Source: SFTJ01 sp045613305
GTDB lineage: Bacteria > Bacteroidota > Bacteroidia > Bacteroidales > Muribaculaceae
Reading direction: 5' to 3'
Assembly (NCBI GenBank): GCA_045613305.1
Contig: JAZLAU010000026.1
Coordinates: 1 to 64,000, forward strand
DNA length: 64,000 nt
The notes beneath the pieces were generated by a model. The model did no database searches. It saw only the letters and a list, made by a program, of their open reading frames with translations, and had not been told where the DNA came from. Both the position numbers and the translations under genes were made by a program. Positions 51,289-60,550 of the stretch are shown one piece after another (position 1 is the first letter of the stretch; every line of letters starts with the position of its first letter).

Positions 51289-52029
51289 ATGCAAAATAGG
51301 GGAAATTCGTTTTTAGATAATATGCCACCAGTTACATTGAATTTATTGATAATCAATGTGGTGGTGTTTGTGGCACAATTGGTTATGCCGCGCATAGGCA
51401 TTGAATTAGAGGATTATTTTGGCCTGCACTATTGGCAATCCGAAAGTTTTAATATAATCCAATTGTTTACGAACATGTTTTTGCATGCCGACTTTTCGCA
51501 CTTGTTTTTCAATATGTTCTCGTTGTTTATATTTTCTGGCATATTGGAGCGAGTGTTTGGACAGAAGCGCTTTTTGACCTATTTTATATTTTGCGGATTG
51601 GGCGCTTCGATAGTTCAAGAATTGGTGTGGACTTTTACGTGGCGCGACAATTTTGTGCCAGAGTTGGCATCTTTGAATCATATCTCGGTGGCAGAAATGT
51701 CGGCTTACATCGATTCGATGATAGCAAAAGGCGAGGAGTTGCCATTTTTGAGCCAATTGGTATCGATAGGGGCCAGTGGCGCAGTGTTTGGCATATTGTT
51801 GGCTTTTGGCATGCTTTTCCCAAATGTGGAGATGTTTTTGATGTTTATACCAATCCCGATTAAGGCCAAGTGGATGGTGATAGGTTACGGCATAATAGAA
51901 CTGATGTTTGGAGTGGCGGGAACAATGGACAACATTGGCCATTTTGCTCACTTGGGAGGCATGCTATTTGGTTTCATCCTATTGTATTATTGGAAAAAGA
52001 AAGGACTATTTAACCGTGGGCATTTTTAA
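51289..52029 (+). CDS. Rhomboid intramembrane serine protease, copy 1
   Basis: The 246-residue product has six membrane helices. The catalytic Ser lies in SIGASGAVFGILLAFG (the GxSG motif) and the His in NIGHFAHLGGMLFGFI. The early HADFSHLFFNMFSLFIFSG is the conserved HxxxN segment. It cleaves membrane-anchored proteins within the bilayer; the substrate is unknown. The next rhomboid gene starts inside its last codons. Confidence 0.93.
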   Translation: MQNRGNSFLDNMPPVTLNLLIINVVVFVAQLVMPRIGIELEDYFGLHYWQSESFNIIQLFTNMFLHADFSHLFFNMFSLFIFSGILERVFGQKRFLTYFIFCGLGASIVQELVWTFTWRDNFVPELASLNHISVAEMSAYIDSMIAKGEELPFLSQLVSIGASGAVFGILLAFGMLFPNVEMFLMFIPIPIKAKWMVIGYGIIELMFGVAGTMDNIGHFAHLGGMLFGFILLYYWKKKGLFNRGHF

Positions 52030-52945
52030 CGAGTTGATATATAAATATAAAAGCGGCTCGCTATTGATAAAACTAATCTTTATCAATATCGTGGTGTTTG
52101 TGGTGCTAAAATTGGCATTGCTATTGTTGATGTTATTTGGCATCGACAGTTCCATTATAGGCATGTTAGTGGAATTGCCATCGACTTGGAGCGGCGTTTT
52201 GAGCCGTCCGTGGACACTATTGACCTACATGTTTATGCATGGCGACATATTTCACATTCTGTTTAATATGTTGTGCTTGTATTGGGTGGGGATGGTGTTT
52301 ATGGAATTTAATACCCCCAAGCAGTTGGTGGCGTTGTATGTTCTTTCGGGCCTTGGAGGTGCGTTGCTGTATTTAGTTTCGTATAACACATTGCCATATT
52401 TTTCGGGAGCATATACCACAATGGTAGGAGCATCGGCTTCAGTGCTCGGCATAATGGTTGCTGTGGGAGTGAGAGCCCCAAACTATCGCATAGGTTTGTT
52501 GTTTTTTGGCCCAGTTCCGATGAAGTGGATAGTGCTTTCGATTGTTTTAATTGACCTGCTCAGCCTAAGCGGAAGCAACACAGGCGGTCACATAGCACAT
52601 TTAGGAGGGGTTATGGTGGGCGCTTTGTATGCAGTGCTTATGAAACACGGCTTTGATTTGACGAAGGGCGTGAATAGAGTAATTGATTATTTGGTTGATT
52701 TGTTTGAAAAGAAGCCAAAAGGTCCGGGCAAACCCATAGGAGGCACAAAATATCACTATGCAGAGCCTGAGAAAGAGCCACAAAAGACTAAAAAGGCATC
52801 GTCGGTGCGTGACCAATTTGTTTCGCCTGAGGAAGCCGCAATTGATGAGATACTTGAAAAGATAAAGGTGAGTGGTTACACTTCGCTCACCAAGGAGGAG
52901 AAGCAACGCATATTTTCGGCAGGAAATAAAAACACTAAGCACTAA
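52016..52945 (+). CDS. Rhomboid-family protease, copy 2
   Basis: The product of about 309 residues starts at a GTG (52016) overlapping copy 1 by 14 bp; the longer frame from 51908 lies wholly inside copy 1 and gives no family match. It shows HGDIFHILFNMLCLYWVG, the Ser motif MVGASASVLGIMVAVG (GASA instead of GASG) and the His motif GGHIAHLGGVMVGALYA. After the last helix comes a Lys- and Pro-rich tail of about 90 residues ending in a short helical hairpin (ISGYTSLTKEEKQRIF-like), common in Bacteroidetes rhomboids. Confidence 0.9.
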   Translation: MGIFNELIYKYKSGSLLIKLIFINIVVFVVLKLALLLLMLFGIDSSIIGMLVELPSTWSGVLSRPWTLLTYMFMHGDIFHILFNMLCLYWVGMVFMEFNTPKQLVALYVLSGLGGALLYLVSYNTLPYFSGAYTTMVGASASVLGIMVAVGVRAPNYRIGLLFFGPVPMKWIVLSIVLIDLLSLSGSNTGGHIAHLGGVMVGALYAVLMKHGFDLTKGVNRVIDYLVDLFEKKPKGPGKPIGGTKYHYAEPEKEPQKTKKASSVRDQFVSPEEAAIDEILEKIKVSGYTSLTKEEKQRIFSAGNKNTKH

Positions 52946-52952
52946 TTGAAAA

Positions 52953-54089
52953 ATGGTTAACCAACATGCGGCAAACATATCATCAGGCCTAAATAAATTG
53001 GCTGGCATAGGGGCAATGCTTTTGGCAATGCTTATGTCGCTGTTGTTGCTTGTGGCAGCCTATGGCGGTTTGGTTGACCCACGCTATTCGGTGAAGTTAA
53101 CCCTATTTAATTTGGCGTTGCCATATCTGGCTATGCTTACGATGGTGTTGGCGGTGGCTATGTTGCTGCTCAAGCAATGGCGAAGTGCGGCGGTTTTGGG
53201 AGTTGCAATGCTCTTGTCGTGGCCGTCGGTGGGAGTGGTGATGCCTCTAAACGTGTTGACCGACGATGTTAGTGAGATAGCGCCAGCAAAACGGCTTAAG
53301 GTAATGTCGTTTAATGCACGATATTTCAATTATAAAGAAGGGACTGGAGATGGCGACCGCAACCAGAGTGTTGACATGCTGCTTGAGTGTGATGCCGATA
53401 TAGTGGTGATTCAAGAAGGCAGTGCGGGGAAAAAGTTGAAAACTAAGCCTGGCGTAACGCCAGAAATGATTAGCCAACTCAATGAGAAGTATCCCTATGC
53501 CTCGATTTGTGATGAGGCCATGTCGGTATTGTCGAAGTTTCCTGTGTCAGGCGGCAAATATCGATATTTGGGCGAGGATTCTTCGCATGAGGTGGTGTAT
53601 AAAATAGATGTAGATGGCCGAGAACTTAATTTGGTGAATCTGCATTTGCAGTCGATGCACTTGAATAACAGTGATAAGGAATTTATCACTAATAACGCCA
53701 ATACCAATTTGGTAACCGATAGCGCAGTGTATAAAACCTTGCGAAGAAGCATCTTTACCAAACTCGGCAAGGCTTTTCGAAGCCATGCCACCCAGGCCGA
53801 CACGGTTCGTGCACACGTTGACCGCATGAGTGAGAATGTGATATTGTGCGGCGATTTTAACGATGTGGCCACGTCGTGGTCATATCGCACCTTGAGAGGC
53901 GACGATTTCAGTGATGCCCACGAAGACTGCGGTTTTGGCCCGATAGTCACCTTCCATGAGCACAAGTTGTGGCTTGGAATTGACCATATATTGTACAGAG
54001 GTAAACTTCGAGCCGTGGACTTTGAACGTATAGATGCCAAAGTGAGCGACCACTATCCGATTGTTGCCACATTTGAATGGCTCGACTGA
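52953..54089 (+). CDS. Endonuclease/exonuclease/phosphatase-family membrane protein
   Basis: The 378-residue product has about three N-terminal membrane helices (residues 15-105) and then an EEP-fold domain: KVMSFNARYFNY, ADIVVIQEGS (metal Glu), VNLHLQSMHL, NVILCGDFNDVATSWSYRTL, and WLGIDHILYRG with the final DHYPIVATFEW. The active-site residues are all present. The substrate may be a nucleic acid, lipid or sugar phosphate. It begins 7 bp after the second rhomboid gene, so the three genes probably form an operon. Confidence 0.88.
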   Translation: MVNQHAANISSGLNKLAGIGAMLLAMLMSLLLLVAAYGGLVDPRYSVKLTLFNLALPYLAMLTMVLAVAMLLLKQWRSAAVLGVAMLLSWPSVGVVMPLNVLTDDVSEIAPAKRLKVMSFNARYFNYKEGTGDGDRNQSVDMLLECDADIVVIQEGSAGKKLKTKPGVTPEMISQLNEKYPYASICDEAMSVLSKFPVSGGKYRYLGEDSSHEVVYKIDVDGRELNLVNLHLQSMHLNNSDKEFITNNANTNLVTDSAVYKTLRRSIFTKLGKAFRSHATQADTVRAHVDRMSENVILCGDFNDVATSWSYRTLRGDDFSDAHEDCGFGPIVTFHEHKLWLGIDHILYRGKLRAVDFERIDAKVSDHYPIVATFEWLD

Positions 54090-54130
54090 TTACGGAGAGA
54101 AATAAATTTAATAATCATAAACAAACTAAA

Positions 54131-56251
54131 ATGAAAAGAACATTATTCACAATCACCGCCCTATGCTTATGTGCAATTGTTGCAATGGGCGCGAAGAAAG
54201 CTAAGATGAAAGAACGTGTAAATCCATTTTTGACGGAATACACCACAAAGTATCAGATTCCGCCATTTGAAAAGATTACTTACGATGATTATTTGCCAGC
54301 AGTGAAGGCGGGCATTGAGCAGCACAATGCAGAAATCAATGCCATCATTATGCGTCGTGACCGTCCAGACTTTGAAAACACTATTCTTGCCCTTGATAAT
54401 GCAGGCCAATTGCTAACTAAGGTGGCAAATGTGTTTTTTGCTTTGAGCGAAAGCGATGGTACACCAGAAATGGAAGAATTGTCGAAAGAAATTTTGCCAT
54501 TGATTACTTCACACAGCGATGAGGTGACCATGAACCCTATGCTTTTCCAAAAGGTGAAGGAAGTGTATGACAACAAGAAGATTTATAACTTGACACGTCC
54601 ACAAGAACGTTTATTGGACAAGACCTATAAGAGTTTTGTAAACAACGGCGCTCTTTTGTCGGATGCTGACAAGGAAGAATTGAAGAAAATCAATCAAGAG
54701 ATTTCGGCAGCACAAATGCAGTTTAACCAAAACTTGCTAAAGGAAAACAATAGCACCGAAGTGGTAGTTGAAAACGAAAGCGAATTGTCGGGCTTGCCAG
54801 AAAGCACAATTGCAGAAGCAGCCAGCCAGGCACAAGCACGCGGCAAGGCAGGTAAGTGGGTGTTCACAGTGCACGCTCCAAGCCGCTTGGCTGTGTTGAG
54901 TTATGCCGATAACCGCGACTTGCGTGAAAGAATGTACAAGGCTTATATGAATATTTGTGCTAAGGATAACGAGTATAATAATAGCGCAGCAATCAATAAG
55001 ATTCTTAATTTGCGTGTGAGAAAGGCTAATTTGCTTGGCTATGAAACATTTGCCGATATGCAAATGGAAAAGGTGATGTCGAAGACTGTAGAAGCAGCCG
55101 AAGAATTGCTATATAAGATTTGGAAGCCAGCAGTGGCAAAGGCTCATGAAGAAATTGCCGATATGCAAAAGTATATCGACAATCATGGCGGCAACTTTAA
55201 ACTTGCAGCATGGGACTACTATTACTATGCAGAAAAGGTGAAGAAGGAACGTTTCAACATAAGCGAAGATGAAGTTCGTCCGTATTTCAAACTCGACAAT
55301 GTGGTTAAGGGCTTGTTTGAATATGCAAACAGAATGTTTGGCATCACATTCAAAGAATTGCCAAAGGCACCAAAGTATAATCCAGAGGTTACTGTGTATG
55401 AAGTAAAGGATGCAAATGGCGACCATGTGGCAATCTTTATGACCGACTATTTCCCACGTGCAACTAAGCGTCAAGGCGCATGGATGAGCGAATTTAGAGG
55501 TGAATATAACTACAACGGCGAAAGTGTGCGTCCAATCATTTATAACGTTGGTAACTTCACAAAGCCAACCAAGGACCTTCCATCGTTGTTGACAATTGAT
55601 GAAGTTGAAACTACATTCCACGAATTTGGTCACGCTTTGCAAGGAATGTTGACACGTGCACAATTCCGTGGCATTGCAGGCACAAATGTTGACCGTGATG
55701 CTGTGGAATTGCCATCACAATTCTCAGAACACTGGAAGTTTGAACCAGAATTGTTGAAAATCTATGCTAAGCACTATAAGACAGGCGAAGTGATTCCTGA
55801 CGAATTGGTTAAGAAGCTTGAGGCGTCATCTAAGTTCAATCAAGGATTCTCAACAGTGGAACTATGTGGTGCAGCATTGCTTGATATTGAATGGCATAAG
55901 ATGAACTATGCAAAGGACATTGATGTTGCTAAGTTTGAAAAGTCGGTAGCACGCCGTCTTGGTTTGCCAGAAGAAATTCAATTCCGCTATCGCAGCACAT
56001 ACTTTAAGCACATTTTTGGCAGCGACCAATATGCAGCAGGTTATTACACTTACCTATGGGCAGAAGTTTTGTCGGCCGATGCAGCAGCATTGTTCTCTGA
56101 AAAGGGAATGTATGACCCAGCATCAGCAAAGGCATTCCTTGAAAACATTCTTGAAGCAGGCGACAGTGAAGACGCAATGGAACTTTACAAGCGTTTCCGT
56201 GGCCGTGCTCCAGAGGTTGATGCTTTGCTAATGGACCGTGGCTTGAAATAA
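54131..56251 (+). CDS. dcp: M3-family metallopeptidase (peptidyl-dipeptidase Dcp-like)
   Basis: The product of about 706 residues has a signal-like N-terminus (MKRTLFTITALCLCAIVAMGA), chosen over an earlier in-frame start that overlaps the preceding gene. The zinc site is FHEFGHALQGML with a downstream Glu in the same helix bundle, and the closing GSDQYAAGYYTYLWAEVLSADA is an M3 hallmark. It hydrolyses short peptides, probably in the periplasm, releasing dipeptides from C-termini if it is a true Dcp. Oligopeptidase A is the alternative. Confidence 0.92.
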   Translation: MKRTLFTITALCLCAIVAMGAKKAKMKERVNPFLTEYTTKYQIPPFEKITYDDYLPAVKAGIEQHNAEINAIIMRRDRPDFENTILALDNAGQLLTKVANVFFALSESDGTPEMEELSKEILPLITSHSDEVTMNPMLFQKVKEVYDNKKIYNLTRPQERLLDKTYKSFVNNGALLSDADKEELKKINQEISAAQMQFNQNLLKENNSTEVVVENESELSGLPESTIAEAASQAQARGKAGKWVFTVHAPSRLAVLSYADNRDLRERMYKAYMNICAKDNEYNNSAAINKILNLRVRKANLLGYETFADMQMEKVMSKTVEAAEELLYKIWKPAVAKAHEEIADMQKYIDNHGGNFKLAAWDYYYYAEKVKKERFNISEDEVRPYFKLDNVVKGLFEYANRMFGITFKELPKAPKYNPEVTVYEVKDANGDHVAIFMTDYFPRATKRQGAWMSEFRGEYNYNGESVRPIIYNVGNFTKPTKDLPSLLTIDEVETTFHEFGHALQGMLTRAQFRGIAGTNVDRDAVELPSQFSEHWKFEPELLKIYAKHYKTGEVIPDELVKKLEASSKFNQGFSTVELCGAALLDIEWHKMNYAKDIDVAKFEKSVARRLGLPEEIQFRYRSTYFKHIFGSDQYAAGYYTYLWAEVLSADAAALFSEKGMYDPASAKAFLENILEAGDSEDAMELYKRFRGRAPEVDALLMDRGLK

Positions 56252-56301
56252 ACAACGCAAAAAAAGCACCTGATTTTGCTTGGGTGCGATGAGATAACAA
56301 T

Positions 56302-56347
56302 ACCCGCCGGGCTTGCTTATGTGAGCGAGCCGGCGGGTGTTTTTTTA
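56302..56347 (+). terminator. Terminator of the M3 peptidase gene
   Basis: ACCCGCCGGGCTTGC and the 3' arm GAGCCGGCGGGT form a long GC-rich stem, followed by GTTTTTTT. Confidence 0.9.
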
Positions 56348-56540
56348 GGCATAAGTGTCAGGATGAGAGGGATGTGAGGTAGTTTTCGTTGTAATGGTAG
56401 AGAAAAGAATGATGCGATGTGTGAATAAACCGAATTCGAGTACCTACTTGATGAGGCAGGCGATAATGTGCAAATTGATATAAATGGCGATAGCAGTAGT
56501 GTGCAATTTGTTTCGTTTTTGATTTTTAAATGACAATAAA
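56348..56540. other. Gene-free stretch before the DUF4369 lipoprotein
   Basis: Nearly 200 bp after the terminator contain no convincing frame, repeat or hairpin. The promoter of the next gene follows. Confidence 0.5.
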
Positions 56541-56545
56541 ATTTT

Positions 56546-56577
56546 TTTGGTGTTTAGGCGTTTTTCAAGTATCTTTG
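56546..56577 (+). promoter_or_regulatory. Promoter of the DUF4369 lipoprotein gene
   Basis: TTTG at 56546-56549, a 20-bp spacer and TATCTTTG at 56570-56577. The ATG is 27 bp downstream. Confidence 0.7.
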
Positions 56578-56604
56578 TCGCGATAAAGAAAAACAACAAA
56601 TAAA

Positions 56605-57684
56605 ATGAAAAAATACATTTACATAGCATTGGCATCGTTGTCAGCCATGATGATGTCGTGCGGAAGCAGTAATGAGTTTAAGGTGTCAGGGACTATTGAA
56701 GGCGGCACCGACAGTTTGGCTCTTGTTTTAGAATCGGCAAGCAGTGGCAATTGGTTGTATGTAGATTCAGTGGAAGTAAAAAGTAATGGAAACTTCAGCG
56801 TGTCATCGGCAGCGCCAACCTCACCAGGCGTTTATCGTTTGCGTTTGGGCGAACAATCAATCTATTTTCCAATCGATAGCCTTGATAATATAGACGTTAA
56901 GACCAAATTGGAAGCCTTTGCAACAGAATACACATTGAGCGGAAGCGAAAACGCAGAGCTGATGATGAATGTTGACAAGAAGGCAATGGAATTGGCAAAG
57001 AGTGGCGATGCTGCTAAGATGAGCGCATGGAAAGAAGAACTCACAAAGCAAGTTCTTGCTAATCCAAGCGGCATCGTGTCATATTATGTAATCAATAAAT
57101 ATGTAGGCAATAAGCCAGTGTTTGACCCTGCTAATGATTCCGACCTAAAGATTATAGGTGCTGTGGCTAATGCTTATTACACATTCCGTCCAACAGACCC
57201 ACGCACACAGTATCTTGTTGACTTATTGTTAGAAGGACAACGCCGCCGTCAGCCAGCAAAGGAAGTTGTGGTTGAAGAAATTCCTATCATTGAAATTGAT
57301 TTGCAAGACGATAAGGGTAAACAGCAAAAACTTACCGAAGTTGCTAAGCAAGGCAAGGTGGTGATTTTGAACTTCACTATGTATGCAGCCGATTTCTCGC
57401 CACAATATAATGCAGTGTTGGCCGACATATATGGCAAATATAGTGCTAAGGGCTTAGAAGTGTTCCAAGTAAGCATCGACCCAGAAGAGTTTGTTTGGCG
57501 TCAAGCAGCGGCAAACTTGCCATGGATTACAGTTCTTGACCCAGCGAGCATACAATCGCGCGTGTTGCAGTCATATAATGTATTCTCTGTTCCAACAACC
57601 TTCATCCTTAACAGAGAAGGAGATATTGTTGAAAGAGTGGTCGACGTGACAGAACTTGAAAAGGCTGTGGCTAAATATATTTAA
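56605..57684 (+). CDS. DUF4369/thioredoxin-fold lipoprotein without CxxC
   Basis: The 359-residue product has a lipoprotein-type signal (MMMSCG, Cys19), a DUF4369 beta domain (residues about 24-120, FKVSGTIEGGTDSLALVLE) and a helical linker. A C-terminal AhpC/TSA-like thioredoxin fold (residues about 230-355) follows, with GKVVILNFTMYAADFSPQYN, VFQVSIDPEEFVWRQAAAN and FSVPTTFILNREGDIV. The redox motif, normally WCGPC after the first strand, is replaced by AADF, so it cannot act as a thiol oxidoreductase in the usual way; the cis-Pro (VPTTF) is kept. A binding or structural role at the periplasmic face is inferred. Confidence 0.82.
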   Translation: MKKYIYIALASLSAMMMSCGSSNEFKVSGTIEGGTDSLALVLESASSGNWLYVDSVEVKSNGNFSVSSAAPTSPGVYRLRLGEQSIYFPIDSLDNIDVKTKLEAFATEYTLSGSENAELMMNVDKKAMELAKSGDAAKMSAWKEELTKQVLANPSGIVSYYVINKYVGNKPVFDPANDSDLKIIGAVANAYYTFRPTDPRTQYLVDLLLEGQRRRQPAKEVVVEEIPIIEIDLQDDKGKQQKLTEVAKQGKVVILNFTMYAADFSPQYNAVLADIYGKYSAKGLEVFQVSIDPEEFVWRQAAANLPWITVLDPASIQSRVLQSYNVFSVPTTFILNREGDIVERVVDVTELEKAVAKYI

Positions 57685-57722
57685 AGAAGAAAGAATCATC
57701 GGTTGTATTAACTTGCAAAAAG

Positions 57723-58652
57723 ATGAGAATCGGGAAATTAAAGATTACAATATCTGACATCAACGACTATTTGTTTTTGATAGTTGGCGTATTGTTTTAC
57801 ACAATAGGATGGGGTGCATTTATGCTTCCTTATCAAATAACCATTGGTGGCATAGCCGGTGTGTCGAGTATTGTGTATTTTGTCACTCAAATTCCGGCTG
57901 ACTATACTTATTTTGCGATTAATGCAGTGCTAATGGTGGTTGCCCTGAAATTGCTGGGATTTAGGTTTATGGTAAAGACCATATTCTGCATTTTCGCAAT
58001 CACGGCAATGCTTAGAGTTATACAGATGCTATTGATGCAGCCCGATGGCACATTGCTTCAATTGATGGGCCCTACCGAAAGTTTTATGGCTTGTATAGTG
58101 GGCTCAGCGTTGAGTGGCATAGGCATGGGATTCATCTTTATGTATAATGCCAGCACAGGTGGCACCGACATCATAGCGGCCATAGTTAACAAATATCACG
58201 GCGACGTGTCGCTTGGTAAAGTGTTGACCGTGTGCGATATTATTATCGTTTCGTCGTGCTATTTTATCTTCTACGATTGGCGTAGAGTGGTGTTTGGTTT
58301 CTGCACATTGTTTGTGATGTATTATGTGATGGACTACTTTATGGAGCGTCAACGTCACTCTGTGCAGTTCTTCATAATCAGTCAGAAATATGAAGAGGTG
58401 GCAAAAGCAATCAATGAGCAAGTTAATCGTGGCTGTACGCTATTGTCGTCGGAAGGGTCATACACACGAGCTCAGGGCAAAGTGGTAATGTGCTTGGCTC
58501 GCAAGTATGAAAGCGACCGAATATTCTCATTGATTAAGCAGATTGACCCAGAAGCCTTTGTTTCGCAAAGCCGAGTTATTGGTGTTTTTGGCAAAGGTTT
58601 TTCGGAGTTATATGCAAAAAAACTGCAAAAGAAAAAAGAAACGGAAGCATAA
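57723..58652 (+). CDS. YitT-family membrane protein
   Basis: The 309-residue product has five or six membrane helices (LFLIVGVLFYTIGWGAFMLP, GGIAGVSSIVYFVTQ, STGGTDIIAAIV) and a C-terminal DUF2179 soluble domain (residues about 215-300, RGCTLLSSEGSYTRAQGKVVMCLARK). Family members are of uncertain transport function. It starts 38 bp after the DUF4369 gene and may be cotranscribed. Confidence 0.9.
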   Translation: MRIGKLKITISDINDYLFLIVGVLFYTIGWGAFMLPYQITIGGIAGVSSIVYFVTQIPADYTYFAINAVLMVVALKLLGFRFMVKTIFCIFAITAMLRVIQMLLMQPDGTLLQLMGPTESFMACIVGSALSGIGMGFIFMYNASTGGTDIIAAIVNKYHGDVSLGKVLTVCDIIIVSSCYFIFYDWRRVVFGFCTLFVMYYVMDYFMERQRHSVQFFIISQKYEEVAKAINEQVNRGCTLLSSEGSYTRAQGKVVMCLARKYESDRIFSLIKQIDPEAFVSQSRVIGVFGKGFSELYAKKLQKKKETEA

Positions 58653-58682
58653 GGCATTGCATCGTTTTTTAAGAAATATAGT

Positions 58683-58712
58683 GCGGGGTGGTTGTATAGA
58701 CAATCACCCCGC
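58683..58712. terminator. Terminator-like hairpin after the YitT gene
   Basis: GCGGGGTG pairs with CACCCCGC, with TTG/CAA inside. It lacks a strong T tract on either strand. Confidence 0.5.
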
Positions 58713-58755
58713 ATTGTGTTAGATGTGGTGGTTTGTTGATGTGGCTTTAATTTCG

Positions 58756-58763
58756 TAACTTTG
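58756..58763 (+). promoter_or_regulatory. Promoter -7 box of the serine hydrolase gene
   Basis: TAACTTTG, about 110 bp before the ATG at 58873, leaving a long leader. Confidence 0.5.
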
Positions 58764-58872
58764 TTTTCAAAGAAAGGGCAATGCTGAACAATAAGATGAC
58801 TAATGTTATAGATGGTGCACGAGGAAGTGAAAACATAAATGCGCCATTGCCCGATAAAAGAAACATGATAAT

Positions 58873-60171
58873 ATGAAGAAATTGCTGATATATGCTTGTG
58901 CATGTGTGTGCTGTATGATTTTGTGCAATTGTGGCAGCGAAGCAGAGCAAGTGATAAATAGATGGGAGGTTCAGAACACCGATTGGCACGACACGTTGAG
59001 CAATGCGTCGTCGCAGTCGGAGGCTTTGGTGCCAATGGATAGGCGCGTGGAGCGATTTATGGAAAAATGGGACCTCCGTGGCATGTCGTTGGCCATAACT
59101 CGCAACGATTCGCTGTTGTTTGCCAAAGGTTATGGTTGGGCTAATGCGGAATTCAACATTCCGATGACACCAAACACGTTGACCCGAATAGCATCGGCCT
59201 CTAAATTGGTTACGGGTGTTGCTATTATGAAACTGTGTGAAGAAGGAAAAATGTCGCTCAATAGCAGATTGTTTGGCGAGACTGGAATATTGAACGATTC
59301 GGTATATACTCAGGTCCTTGCCGACGAGCGAATGAAGGATATCACTATCGACCACTTGTTGCAGCATTTGGGCGGCTTTTCAAACAGAGCCGGCGACCCT
59401 ATGTTTAACACAAGAGATATAATGAAATGGAATGAACTGACCGAAGTTCCACGAGGAAAAGATTTGGCCCTGATAGCGCTAAAGCGTAATTTGGCAACCG
59501 ACCCGGGAACGATGCACAATTATAGTAATTTTGGATATCTTCTGCTTTCGCTTGCCATAGAGAAGGTTACCGGCAAGTCGTATTGGGATTATTTGAAAGA
59601 TGATGTGCTGAGTGCAGTTTGTGCCACAGGCTTTTATCCCGCCACCAACTATCTGAGCGAGCGATATGATAATGAGTCGTATTATTACGCCCCCGACACA
59701 GTGCTTGTGGAGGAATTTAATAATAGTGGAAAGATGGTGCCTCGAGTGTATGGCGGTAGCGACATATATGGCTTGATGGGTGCAGGGGGATGGATAGCCT
59801 CGGCTCCGGCTATGGCGCGATTGGCAGCGTCGATTGACGGGCATCCGGGAGTGAGAGATGTGTTGTGCGACTCAACAATCATCACAATGACGCAACGTGG
59901 CGAAGAAGTGCCTATTTGCCGCGGATGGAGCGAGATAGACCAAGATGGAAACTGGATAAGAACCGGAACGCTTTATTCGTCGCACTCGTTGGTGCTTAAG
60001 TTTCACGACAATGAGTGTTGGGTGATGACCACCAACACGGGAGTGTGGATAGGCTATAACTTCTCGCGACATATGATACAGTTGGCGAAGGATTTGCGTG
60101 CCGAATTCGACGACAAATTGCCAAATCAAAATCTATGGACATCTCCAGCTGCAGTACTGCAAGATGAATGA
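58873..60171 (+). CDS. Serine hydrolase, class C beta-lactamase-like lipoprotein
   Basis: The 432-residue product has a Cys-rich signal with a lipobox-like LCNCG. The beta-lactamase/DD-peptidase fold is shown by ASASKLVTG (SxxK nucleophile), YSNFGYLLL (YxN) and LGGFSNRAGD. Members include esterases, peptidases and penicillin-binding proteins, so the substrate is open and a resistance role should not be assumed. The C-terminal half (GWIASAPAMARLAASIDGHPG, GTLYSSHSLVLKF) completes the fold. Confidence 0.88.
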   Translation: MKKLLIYACACVCCMILCNCGSEAEQVINRWEVQNTDWHDTLSNASSQSEALVPMDRRVERFMEKWDLRGMSLAITRNDSLLFAKGYGWANAEFNIPMTPNTLTRIASASKLVTGVAIMKLCEEGKMSLNSRLFGETGILNDSVYTQVLADERMKDITIDHLLQHLGGFSNRAGDPMFNTRDIMKWNELTEVPRGKDLALIALKRNLATDPGTMHNYSNFGYLLLSLAIEKVTGKSYWDYLKDDVLSAVCATGFYPATNYLSERYDNESYYYAPDTVLVEEFNNSGKMVPRVYGGSDIYGLMGAGGWIASAPAMARLAASIDGHPGVRDVLCDSTIITMTQRGEEVPICRGWSEIDQDGNWIRTGTLYSSHSLVLKFHDNECWVMTTNTGVWIGYNFSRHMIQLAKDLRAEFDDKLPNQNLWTSPAAVLQDE

Positions 60172-60324
60172 TTGTTGCATAACAAGCAGAAACAGCATAA
60201 AAGGTGTGTGCTAAAATTATAGGCATACGCCTTTTTTCGTGACATGGAGTAGCAGTCGTTGAGTAGAATGGGCTTGCTTGGGTGTTATTGCGGGCAATTA
60301 TTGTAAGGAAACCCGAAAACAAAA

Positions 60325-60355
60325 AAGTCTTGCATCGAGTGATACAAGACTTTTA
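60325..60355 (-). terminator. Terminator of tRNA-Ser
   Basis: AAAAGTCTTG pairs with CAAGACTTTT around a 12-nt loop, followed on the minus strand by further T. It starts just after the tRNA 3' end. Confidence 0.8.
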
Positions 60356-60357
60356 AG

Positions 60358-60444
60358 CGGAGAGGACGAGATTCGAACTCGTGGTAGGATTGCTCCTACG
60401 TCAGTTTAGCAAACTGGTGGTTTCAGCCACTCACCCACCTCTCC
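60358..60444 (-). tRNA. tRNA-Ser (anticodon GCT)
   Basis: The 87-nt class II tRNA has acceptor GGAGAGG/CCTCTCC, anticodon loop TTGCTAA giving GCT, a long variable arm (GTAGGAGCAATCCTAC) and T-arm ACGAGTTCGAATCTCGT. CCA is not encoded. It reads AGC and AGU codons. Confidence 0.96.
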
Positions 60445-60524
60445 AAGAGGATTATTTGTTAATCGTGGTGCAAAGATATACCTAATTTTTTGAATTTACA
60501 AATACTAATCTAAAATATTTTTTT

Positions 60525-60532
60525 TATTTTTG
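60525..60532 (+). promoter_or_regulatory. Promoter -7 box of mltG
   Basis: TATTTTTG, 18 bp before the ATG. Confidence 0.45.
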
Positions 60533-60550
60533 TTGCATAAATAAAATCAG

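Noticed and set aside
58873..60171. Reading the serine hydrolase as an antibiotic-resistance beta-lactamase
   Set aside because: SxxK and YxN are shared with esterases and peptidases, and no class C specific KTG context could be confirmed.
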